Positions 24,204 to 35,100 of a stretch of 64,000 nt of DNA are shown in pieces. A program made the position numbers and the translations under genes. Positions within the stretch are counted from its first letter, which is position 1; every line of letters begins with the position of its first letter. The stretch is from Tribonema minus (Eukaryota > Sar > Xanthophyceae > Tribonematales > Tribonemataceae), in assembly GCA_017506865.1 (NCBI GenBank), contig JAFCMP010000135.1, forward strand, positions 1,116,001-1,180,000, given 5' to 3'. The notes beneath the pieces are model-generated. The model was not told the DNA's origin. It saw only the letters and a list, made by a program, of their open reading frames with translations, and did not search any database.

Positions 24204-26514
24204 GAGAGAGGATGCCGTTGGTGCAGCGGCAGCAGCCACAGCAGCAGCAGCAGCACCGGCGGAAGCAGCAGCAGCAACAGCGGCAGCAGCAGCAACGGCG
24301 GTAGCAGCAGCAGCAACAGCGGCAGCAGGAGCAGCAACAAGCAGCAACGGCAGCAGCAGCAGCAGCGTGCTGATGCGGCTGCAACCGCTGCAAAGGCACC
24401 AGTGGTGACAGGCATCGATGTTGTGCGCTCCCCAAGCTGGATTTCGCGCAAGGGCATAGCGAATGGCCACCATGGCAGCAGTCGCGAGTCGAAGAGTCTG
24501 CAAGGTCAGCAAGGGCATGCGGCTTACCACTAATAGCAGCCGCACGTATGCTCTCTTGGTGTGAAACACATCTACCCCCCAGCAGCAGCGGCCGCAGCCC
24601 ACAGCGAGCTGCCCCTGCCGCCTGCGGCAGCAACTGGTCTCAAATGCACTCGCGCCGGTGCAGCAAGGGCATCCCGATGCTGCGCCCGGCGAAGAAGGCT
24701 TGGCGCTGTCAAAGCAGAAGGCAGGGCACACCCGACCGCAGCTTCCGGGAGGAGCTAGTGCTGCGGCAGCACTGCACATCTGCCACGGCCGCATCAGATC
24801 GAAGCCGCACGCGGCGCTGATTTTCCAATGGTGATCAACACACCGCTACCCTGTCCTGAGCCTGCGCCTGCACGCCCGCTGCAGCACCGCTGCGTTTGAA
24901 TGTGCGCATGCAGCGCTGCTGGCACAGATGCCGTCAGATCGGCAGGGCGCGGCGTGGCCAGGCATCGGCTGCTGCACGCAGGGGAGCTGCAGGGGTTTCT
25001 GGTGCACATTTAAAAAAAAAAAGTGCTCTGTACACGTAAGACGAGCTTGTGTCGTGCTCAGATTGGCACAATGACATTGCATCGTAGACGGGCTGGCACC
25101 TTTCTCAGGGAAGACAAGCAGCTCGCTGTGAATGCTGACAGCTGGCATTCTCCACTAGACTGATGGTATACGCTGGGTTCACGTGGTGGACTTGATAGCC
25201 TGACATCTGCCATACAAACTATCTCGCTGCCATTAGGCAGCTTTTACAGGCATTTCCTTCCCGCGACAATATGCAAGGTTCAGCACTGAGCACAGGTGCC
25301 ACCATAGCATAGCACATCACAGCACAGACTGGATCACACAGCGATTTGAAGAAAAAACATCTTCTGCATCACTGCCAGGCATCACGAAGCATGTTCCGCC
25401 GCTGCTGCTGTATTGCTTTGCCTGAGGGTGTGTCAGTTCCACGCGGGCGTGTACACCTTGAATTTTGAAAGTAAATCAGCGAGGTATATGATGATCATTG
25501 TAGATTACAGACCGGTTAATCAGCCGCTTTTGAGTGCCTGAAGTGTATCTTCATTGGCACGGCTTGGCTCTTGTGCAAAACACTTCAGAGGACTGTGCAG
25601 TCAGCTGTGTGCAGCAGCCCCTTCAGGTGTACTTTGTCAAAGGTCTGGCCGAGCACTGATGTGATGACACAGAGCACTGACGCAATAGCAATCGTGACAC
25701 ACGCCCCTCGCCTGATGCTGATGCAGCGCTCAGGCTACCGCAGATTAACAGCGCCCGCTGCTTGCACGCAGCCGCCAATGACTACAGCACATCATGCTCA
25801 TCAGAAAATGCTTTGAAGTCGGGTTTTGCATGTGAGTTGTTGAGAACTGGTGCTGCACCCTTCTGTGCTGGCAGCACCACCTGTCACCCTGATGATTCGT
25901 GTTCAACAGGGTGTGCTCACTCAGCGCGTGCATGTGCGCCCCCCCCTAGGAGTGCCTCGCGGAGGGCACATGCTTCGTGCCGTTGCCATGCTGAGATGCC
26001 ACCTTGGTCCTGCAGCGCATGCAAGTCATCAGAGTATGCAGTCTTGTCCGCGCAGCCAATGGTGATAAATGCTACATTGCATGGATGGCTGTCGCTATCA
26101 GCAGCTACCCTGTCGCCCCAGGGTTCCCGGTGCTTCGGCCACAATAGGTAGCCATTCTGAACAGCAGTGCCAGGCAGTTCCCTGAGAGACTTGCTCCAGC
26201 TTCCAGTGGCTTGTGTACTTGTTATCACTGCTGCTGCTGCACATGTGCTCAGAGCATCTGTGTTTGCAGGGGCAGCTGCGCATGTTGAATTTCAAGTCAC
26301 AACTGATTGACGGGCTCGTATATGCATCCAGCATGTAGGCTAGAACGAACAGCAGCAACAGGCAGGCAAAAGCTGGGCGCTTATAGTGCCACATGGACCA
26401 TAGCGAATTTTGAATTGTGATTTCTTGACGCCGCAAGCTCTGGCCTGCCTCGCTCCCACGCCCCCTTATCCCCCCGCCACTCCAAAAAGAGGCCTCCGTT
26501 TGACGCCTCCCTGT
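24204..26514. other. Convergent intergenic region with CAG/CAA-rich low-complexity sequence
   Basis: This separates the lipase stop from the stop of the SOD-like gene. The first 180 bases are dominated by CAG and CAA triplets and read as Ala-, Gln- or Ser-rich in the three plus frames. The plus frame ending at 24829 (…HICHGRIRSKPHAALIFQW then stop) could be an alternative last lipase exon. From 24830 to 26514 I see no recognisable protein, no structural RNA and no strong repeat. A ten-base A run is at 25011-25021. Confidence 0.5.
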
Positions 26515-29500
26515 CTACTTGGAGGGAGCAATGCCAATGACGCCGCCCGCGACGCGCGCGCCGCTGTTGCCGGTGGAGAGGCTCAGCTCGTGTCCGCCGC
26601 GCCCCAGGTCGTCTTCGTTGGCTTTGACGATGATCGAGCGGCCGATGACGGAGTGCGGCCCGATGAGTTTCACCAGGCTGTCCTCAATGGCAATCTGCGC
26701 AGGCGTGCATGAGAGGGTGGCAAGCAGGCATCGTGAGCGGCTGCGGCGGTGCGCTGTGGGGCAACTGCAACGGCAATGATGGTGACGCTGAGCACTACAG
26801 AGTGTATGTGCCGGTGCAAACAGGCGGCAGGGGGGGGGGCAGTGGGGTGCTTGCCCTCCGCCACTGTGTGTGCCGGGGGGGAACACACATTGAGGGTGCT
26901 GATGATCATCCGCAACGGTAACCAGAGAGCAGCAGCGACTTGATCGCCGTCTATGGGTGTTCACGAGCAAACCCAGCAGTAACTCTGTGTGATATCGGTT
27001 GACGCGCCCGGCCTTACGTGGCGCAGCAGCAGCAGATGTCTACTTCGAAGTATATATAGAGTGTGGCGCGCCGCACCGGTTCCTGAATTCAGCAAAGTAG
27101 TCATTGCCACAGTAGCATTCTTGCTGCGGTCATCTTGGGAGGGACTGCGCAGCACCTTCTCAACACTTGAAGTTGACCAATGATCAAGATGAGGCACTTT
27201 GATGGCCCATGCTCAACTCGGGGAGGTACACTGAGACCGGGCAGGTACCAAGGACCTCATACACAGGGGCATTCTCAGGCGCAGTGACACGACAGTTTTG
27301 GAACTTCAGGCGCGGTGACATGACAGCGCTGTACTTTGCATACCCCACGTTAATAAGGCAGTATCGGAATCTAAAGCACCGTGACATGGCAGTGTGATCG
27401 GTGTGTGCTATACATACCTTGCATACCCCCTCCTCGTCTGCTTCCACGTTGCCCAGGTCGCCGACCATGCGTTCCTCGTCATCTGGTGCGCCTGCAGTTT
27501 CGACAGTTACAGCAGTTGCAAGCAGCAGAGGGTCCCATCTTTCAGCAGAGCTATTGCGGTTTGTGTCAGCTGTGCTGACCGCGCAAACAACACACTTGGT
27601 ACACTGCGCACAAGTTGGCTGCGCACTCGTGGCAGTCTACACTGGTGACAGTTGGCATCGCACTGCCATGTTGTGACAATGACTTGCTGCACTTTGACTG
27701 AAAGAAAAACTTCAGCCTCAGACAGCCAACAGACGTTGCACGGAGGCGCACACGGCAAGTGCCCTTCATGGTGCAGCGACAGGCCATGCAGAGTGACTGG
27801 CGGACGTGGATCCAAGCATAACAGACATGGGCCTTGTAAGACGCATTTGCTTCCTGGCCAGAATGGCGTAGCCGTTGGTGGCACAGAGCCCGCAAGAGCA
27901 TGTCATTTGTGCTTGGTCACGGTGTGGTGCGCGCAGCAGGCCACACAATGCATGGCTTTTCCCAAAACTCACTGCAGCCCCGAGTGCACTCGTACCAATA
28001 CATAGCTACCACAGGCTGTCATAAAACCTCAGGGGCCAATGCGCAGAAGCACTTGTGCTGACACTCATGGCCACGCATGTTGTCAGCAGCAACACGTTAT
28101 GTTGGAGGCTATAGCCGGTTACACAAGACGATGTCACGCCTAAACATAGCCGGTGACACAAGACGATGTCACGCCTAAACAAGGTGGGAAAATCACCATG
28201 CGTCCAGGATCTCGTGACAGCCATGTACAGTATTATCATCAAAAGGAGTCGGTGGCCAGGAGTTTTTGCTGCAGTCCAGTTGCTGAATGCGCGTTTAACA
28301 TTCAGCAGCATCGCGGCAGCTTTCCAGCGAGTGACCATCTGTCTCTTGAAACATTTTGCTTGCGACAGCCTGCCAGCCACACGTGCAAGTGCAGCAGCCT
28401 TGGGCCTGCATAGAGGATGCCTAGGCATTCTGCGATGAGCGACTGGTGTCTGGCAGCATTGCCTCACCTTCGATACCCACACCAGCAAGGTCTGTTGCAA
28501 CAGCTAGGCCTCGTGTGTCGAAGTAGTATTCGTTGCTTGAAACCTCTTCCCTACACCTGCTGACCCTGACCTGATGCTGGGACCAAGTATGTGTACTCCA
28601 GTATTTGAGTTGTAGGTACATGCGTGCAATTTTTAAATTATTGCCCGGATCTGACGGTGCCTGGTGCAACCGCATTTCCATTGCTTGCGTCTGACTGTGT
28701 GCGTATCATCTTGCATGGACCTTTCTTGGCAGTCAAGCGAGCCCTACAGCTGGAGCTCACCGTGGTTCTTTCCAAAGGGATTGAAGATCCCGCCAGCACT
28801 TGTCAGCCCCTCCGAAAAGTCCCCAAATATATGTACATGCAATCCATGCCTCCCTGGCCGCAATCCGCTGATCTGTCCCTCAATTATTGTTGATGCATCT
28901 TCCTGTGCCTATCATCCAGGTGGAAGGTGAGTGTGTAGGCGGAAGGCAGAAGGCCGACAGAAAGGTCAACATTCTGGCAAGGGGGGCTGGGTACAGTGCA
29001 GCCAAGATCACATGGTGGCATGCTTTTCAAATGCAGCCAACTCAACTTGAATGCACAATATGTCCCACGCAGATACACTGGCTGTCAAGCAACAGCCAGC
29101 AAGACAGCTGCGGGCTCCTCGCGTTCAGATAACCGGCAGAACAAGCAATCATCATTCAGACGTATGGCGATCAATGTATTTTCCTGAAGACTTGTGGACT
29201 GGACCTAAGGCGATGACCAGGCACTTCTATCACAAGGGGCACAACAGCATCATGCTCCCGACTGCAGAGACAAGGTCGAGTCGAGGGCAGCAGCTGTATA
29301 TCTGCACCTCGTACCTCTCTACAGCAGCGTCTGACGCCACCAGTCACCCTCAGCACATGTTCACACCGTATCGTGCAGGTTAACCGGATCAGCGAAACTT
29401 GTAGCAGCAGCGTCAGCACGCTGCAAGGTGCATCAAGCGCGCCGCTGCCAGCACCACCGAAAATCCAGCTTAGAAGCCGCAAGTTCCGCTTTCTCTCACC

Positions 29501-29565
29501 TGTGAAAAAGTCAGCAGGCCCTTCACGCCCTCCTCCCCTGCGAACGTGCAAGATGCTTTTGCCAT
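26515..29565 (-). CDS. Cu/Zn superoxide dismutase-like protein lacking key metal ligands (probable pseudoenzyme)
   Basis: Four exons, 29565-29500, 28902-28761, 27491-27418 and 26694-26515, splice in matching phase into a 153-residue protein, the length of a standard cytosolic Cu/Zn SOD (human SOD1 is 154), with no leader and no Atx1-like domain. Family landmarks are clear: [59 protein letters not shown] and a GVIGI C-terminus. By human SOD1 numbering His46, His48, His71, Asp83 and Arg143 are kept. The bridging ligand His63 is Ile, zinc ligand His80 is Met and copper ligand His120 is Lys. Both disulfide cysteines are gone (Cys57 to Leu, Cys146 to Gly). Normal dismutase chemistry is therefore unlikely. 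Frames and splice sites are intact, so this looks like a maintained gene, not a decayed one. A structural, chaperone or altered-metal role is possible. Confidence 0.92.
28098..28182. repeat. 37-base direct duplication in an SOD-like gene intron
   Basis: ATAGCCGGTTACACAAGACG followed by ATGTCACGCCTAAAC occurs twice back to back with one changed base (GGTTACAC against GGTGACAC). It lies within the intron between 28761 and 27491 and away from any splice site. Confidence 0.85.
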
Positions 29566-30000
29566 TGCTCACGGTCCTCTTGTCAGCTAAATTTAGCTAA
29601 ACGATCTGCACAAGGTTTGGTGCCCGAAGTTCAAGTCTAAGCTGAAGTTTGCTTGGCGACAGAAAGAGCTCACTTGAGGCGTGGTCAGGCCAGTGAAGGT
29701 GCGTGTGAGGTGATTGCTACCGCAGTTGCCTCTTCCATCGCGCGCACTTGATTGGTGGCGCGCCTGGTGACTGTGCTTTGCATCACGAGCATGCACACCA
29801 AGTTTGGGGCACACGACCGCCACAGCAGGCACAGAGCGCTGCAGTGGCGTGCAGTCAACAGCGCATCAATGAGCAGCCGCGTCGTGTATGCTTATGCTCT
29901 ATAGTTCACGAGTCTTATGGCTCTCCGGATGCTGCACATGTCACGCCCGTGGCGCCGGACACAAAGTGACAGTTGCCCCTATCGTTTTGCTGCTCTACAG
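29566..30000. promoter_or_regulatory. Bidirectional promoter region between the SOD-like gene and a small membrane protein gene
   Basis: The ATG of the SOD-like gene at 29565 (minus) and the ATG at 30001 (plus) face away from each other with 435 bases between them. Promoters for both should be here, but no core element can be named. The plus-strand ATG directly follows CTACAG, so an upstream non-coding exon with its acceptor at 30000 is also possible. Confidence 0.45.
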
Positions 30001-31156
30001 ATGGCGCCGTGGGGGAAGAAGCCGGCCGCTCCTGTGCAGCCGCCTCCGCCGCCGCCGCCCCCAGCTCCTTCGAGCCCTGGAGAACTGGCGCAGCAGGTAC
30101 GTTTCTCAGCAAGCTGGCATGCATGCACGCAGCACAATATTCGGCGCGCTGCTACATACACGGCTTCCGCATAAGGCAGGACAACATGAAGGGCATATTG
30201 TAATTGCAGATCTCGTTGACACATTTTGCAACGCTGCTGCACTCACCCCTTCAATCCCAAATCTCCTTCGTGCTACCACCCGGAAACATGAAAATGCGGG
30301 CTGCACCTGCCCGTGAACTGGTTGTAAATCGTGTGCTGCTGCAATGATGCTGCAAATGCAGGTGGCACATGTGCTTGGGCCGGTTCTGCTGGTAGTGCTG
30401 GGCATGGCAGCTGTGAGTTGGCTAAGTGGGCTGGTGTTCCGGGGGAAGAGCCGGGAGGGCTTCCTGGCACTATACTTCGGTGAGTTCCCGTCTATAAATG
30501 ATGTCAAGGGTGCATTGGTGTGCTGCACCTGGTGCAAGAGCCACCGCAAATGATGCGTGGCTCATAATGTGGCAAGCAGCAGTATAACTCGTTGCTGCAG
30601 CAGGCCAGTAACACCGCAGCCAATACGCGGACAACGGTGTTGTGCATGGTGCCATTGCAGTCTTGCAGTTCATGGAGCGTTCGCGTTCGTCACACAGTCC
30701 ATGGAGCGCATCGGAGACTCGATGCTGCGCAAGGAACGCAAGCATCTTCTCAGCCCAGCGGCATGCCGCCAGCGCTTGACAGCAATTCAGCAGAGATCAA
30801 CTTGAGGCGGTGACTGCTGCTCTGCCCCTGGACCTCAGCTTCGCGGCCAAACCACTCCACCAGTGCTGCTCTTTCAATCCGCTGCTCGTGCACTCACAAC
30901 ACTCAAGTCCACGCGATCGCCGCGCGGCGCAGCGGCGGCAGTGGCGGTGGCGGCGCAGCTGCTGGTGGCCAGCGGCGACGCTGCGGAGGCGTGGCGGATG
31001 CTCAGCGCGCTGCCGGCGTCGGCGCGGTGCGCTGTTGGAGCGCTGCTGTCATCGCTGTCGTACGCGGCTTCGCGGGCGGTGTTTGCGAGCGGGGGCGCTG
31101 GCGATGGTGACGCAGCCGCAGCGGTGGCACCTGTGCCAGGTGATTTTGCCCTTTGA
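30001..31156 (+). CDS. Small proline-rich protein with one predicted membrane segment, function unknown
   Basis: Three exons, 30001-30096, 30362-30479 and 30864-31156, join in matching phase (0, 1) to give about 168 residues. The first exon encodes a basic start, MAPWGKKPAAP, followed by an eight-proline run. The second carries a hydrophobic stretch, VLGPVLLVVLGMAAVSWLSG, consistent with one membrane helix, then a basic patch FRGKSREGF. The third is Ala-rich and ends PVPGDFAL before a TGA. I do not recognise a family. A short, single-span protein with a Pro-rich head could sit in an organelle or endomembrane, but nothing in the sequence decides this. The ATG follows a CTACAG that could be an acceptor, so the true start may be upstream. 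Confidence 0.55.
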
Positions 31157-32173
31157 GATGTACAAGATGTGATATGGGCACACTGCGTCCGCATGATTTC
31201 ATGCACTGCCGGACCGTCCTGCGCCCAATATTCAATCATTTTTTTGACTTGGTCACGCCATGGGTGCAGCAGAGTCACATTGCAGCCAGCTTAGCAAGCA
31301 GCAACTAGCAAGCAGCAGAGTGTGAGCCGGCACCTGTACATTGTCAATGAGTCATCATACAGAGCCACAGTGTGGCAAAGGCTGGCTGGCAGGCTGCAAG
31401 GTGCACTAAGACTTGGCGAGTCTGCGCATGCAGTTCCAGTGCATAATTGGACCGCACGCAGCATGTGACACCAGTTTGAGACGCTCTGCCACTGACGTTT
31501 CAATTGGGAATCTGCTCGTCGTCATCAGTAAATGTATGTACTTCTACTAAATATGCTGAGCTGACTGTACTCCCCTTTTCACCTGGCTGCAGAGCGCGTG
31601 TGACAGAGTTTATGCTTGAGCGGTTCTGCTCACTCGCATGTACACTGAGCGTTCACATTATATTGTACGTTACAGCGCATTGCGGCAAGTCAGCTTGGGG
31701 GGGCACTTTACATACCGCACTGCCATTCTTGGGGTTAGGATTAGGGTTCGCCGCCATTGAGTCAGACAGCATCGCCTACCATCATGTGAACTGAAAGCAG
31801 CACCCACTCTGTTATTGCATCGGTGCTCAGAGATTGGAGCCAGCGCAGGAGCACCAGGCTTGAGGGGGCTTGTGTCACTCGGGGAGGCCAGTGTGGGTGT
31901 TGCGTACCCTGAAGGCCTGGTGAGACCAAATTCATTGCATACTTCAAGTCGTCTGTGCATCAAATTGCGGTGTACCTCAAGTGTAAGTGATGCCATGCTG
32001 CATGTCGCTCTTGCATCAGATGTGTGGGTATGCTTTGAGGTGAAAATGGCCGCAAAAAAAAATGTTGTAAATGGCCGTAAATGGTCCTTGAGGTCTGTCG
32101 AAGCTCCAAGCCTGCCGTCCGTCTCAAAATCTAGTGCGTGTCTCTACAGAATGTGTTTACATTCCACTGCTAC
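31157..32173. other. Intergenic region upstream of farnesyl diphosphate synthase
   Basis: No gene recognised. It contains a TTAGGATTAGGGTT tract near 31736. It should hold the 3' end of the small membrane protein transcript and the promoter of the following gene. Confidence 0.5.
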
Positions 32174-35100
32174 ATGTATTCCACACTTAAGAAGGTACGC
32201 TGTGTACGAGCGCGACTTGAAATGTGCGACGTTGCCCATCTCATATGCTGGCAGTGCGTGCGCTCTCGTGCCATCTGCGCATATGTTTGTGCCGACGCGC
32301 GACTCACTCTTTCACACATCGTATGGCTGTCTATCGATAAGTGTTGGTGGTGACGCACATGCGCAGCTGCTTTGTTGAGGACTGAGCGCTGCTGCGGCAC
32401 ATGATGCGTGCACACCTGTGCAGGACATGTGACGTGCAACAATGGACCATTGTAATGGCGCTAAGTTGCCGACGACCAGACCTTGCATGCGTTTCACATA
32501 GCAGCCGGCCTGCATAAGGTCATTTGCCAGAAGGCTTCATTGGCCATGATGACCATAATGGCCTGTTCTCCCCTTCACCAGCTGTACGCTTCTCCCGTGC
32601 AGCTACACTGAGAGCTGGCCTGTCCACATTGATCTGTTGGCTTGTCATTTGTGTGCGTGCCTTCTATTACAGGGTCCTCCAGCCCTTATGGGGGGTGTGA
32701 GCGCCCTGACCTAAGCCTGATCTTACTTTCGCGGGCGGCAATGCATGTGTACGATTCTCCCGTACGGCTACATTGTGAGCTATCATATCAGATGCACGTG
32801 AGAGCGATTGGTTCAGCAACTGCGTGCGCGCGCTGAATCCCACCCCAGGACTGAACTTTGACCTCAAGGGCAGCTTGCGAGCTATTGTACTTCAAGTATT
32901 AGATGCACGGTAATATAAATAAATACACGTGTGAGTGATTGGTTCATGACTGCGTGCGCGCGCTGCATCCCACCCTAGGACTGGGAGGGCGACGCCAAGG
33001 GCAGCTTCGCGGCGATATGCGACGGCCTCATTGAGGAGGCGCTGGAGGAGCTCAAGACGGGATACGACGCCATACCTGAGCAGCTGCAGTGGGTGCGCGC
33101 CATGCTGGAGTACAACGTCAAGGGGGGCAAGGCAAGTCACCGCTTGAAGTTGGCAGTTCCATCACACCGCGACGCTCCGTCGGCGGCCAGGCCGGTGGCG
33201 CGTCTCGCGTGGCGCTGCTAGTGCGGCGTGCGCAGAGCAAAGCTGTTAGGTGTACTGTAGGAGCAGCAGTTAATGGTACATAGGAGCAGTAGCTGCAGTG
33301 GGTACGCGCCATGCTGGAGTACAACGTCAAGGGGGGCAAGACAAGTCACCGCTTGAAGTTGGCCGTTCCATCACCACGTGCTGTTCCTTGTGAACTATAG
33401 AGACATTCTTATGCAGGGTATCAATGAAGGGCTTGCGGTCACATGGCGTTTGCATCAGGCCCCTCATAATACTCTGTCATGGAATGCAGCGGCCGATAGC
33501 ATCGCTTGCCGTCTGGAGCTGGCTGTAACAGCGCAGGCTCTCGCACTGACAGTGTTCTGCAACTTGCCCTGCTCGCCTTGCAGATGAACCGGGGCCTTGG
33601 GGTGATCGACGTGCAGAAAGCCTTTGCCACAAAGTCAGGTCAGACCTTTGGACAAAAAATGTGAAGCACAAATTTGCAGGCCCGCAGGCCAAATCTCACA
33701 CGGCTGTGATGCCCATCTGTGATGCATACTTGTTACATGACCGATTGATTTGCGTTGGTTGTTGGTGTGCTCTGCGGTATGCTGGTGAGGGCATGCATGC
33801 CCTAGAAGAGAGCGTTCCTTGTTTTGTTTTGTTCCACCTGCTGACAGTGCGTTGGCAGACTGTAACATGGCCAGCAATGGCGGACCAAGCTGGCGCACAC
33901 CTATAAAGCAGCATGTTTCTTCGGCTTCGATGCGTTGTAGAATCAATTGCTCCTCTGAATGACACACTTGTTTTAAGTTTTATGTTATTTGAACAACACT
34001 ACATGTGTATATATATACAATGTATTGATGCGCTGCATTTTTCACATCATCCTGCCGCTGCCGCCGTCACCGCTCTGTCATGCAGGACGCACGCTCAGCA
34101 ACCTGGAGCACTGCCGCGCAGCAGTCCTGGGATGGTGCATCGAATGGCTGCAGGTGCGCAACGCCCCCCAGCCTAACCCTAGCCCCAACCCTAGTTGTCG
34201 TAGATCGCATGCCTCAGTGGTACATGCGGCCAGTGAGGCCAGTGTGGTCAAGATGCTCGGATGGTGCATCGAGTGGCTGCAGGTGCGTGGCGCCCCACAG
34301 CCCAACCCTAACCCCCACCCTAGTTGTCATCAGTCGCCTGCCTTGCATGCGGCCAGCGAGGCCAGTGTGCTCGAGACCACCTGCAAAGGCATCGCCGCCG
34401 CAGATTTACCTGATTCAAATGGGCTCTTATTGTGTTGCACGCGCAAGTCTGCATGCCGGCAACTGCGACCCCTCCATGTCAGCAGTTGCACCTCCTCGCA
34501 AAATGTCCTCATCTCGATGCCGCAACGCGAGCGTGCCGTACGCACGATGCGCGGCGGCACTCGCGCACTTCACCTCTGTAAAACACGCCGCGTAGTCCAC
34601 CATGACACACCGCCACACCCTGTCAAGGGGGCACGTACGGTATGCATCGCCCATACATTAGTACCCATACATACTATTGCAATGTAGAGAGCGGTTACTC
34701 ACTACCCTGTTGCTCCACACCGGCAGAGGTAGACATCGAGGCGACCAATGCAACAGCAGACCGACGCCAGTCGTGTGCTGCTAGAAGTGAACGTAATTGT
34801 GGTCTGTATTCCGGCAAGTGTAACTGCCGTAACCGTCAAGCGTGCAAACGGCAATGAGCATGTAACTGCCATATGCTCCAACGCATGCATACATACTTCC
34901 GTACAGTCCTCCGTGCCCTTCTGAGCAGTGCGCGCAATCTATTCTCCCTCTTCTTTGCAGGCATTTTTCCTGGTCGCTGATGACGTGATGGACGACTCAC
35001 ACACGCGCCGCGGCCAGCCGTGCTGGTACCGCGTGCCGCACGTCAAGCAGGTGACGCGCCGCGCGATAGGCGCATCAGTGCTCAGCCAAAGTTTGAACTG

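Noticed and set aside
24022-24794. Long minus-strand open frames rich in Cys, Leu or Ala
   Set aside because: They are the reverse reading of CAG/CAA triplet repeats and show no domain.
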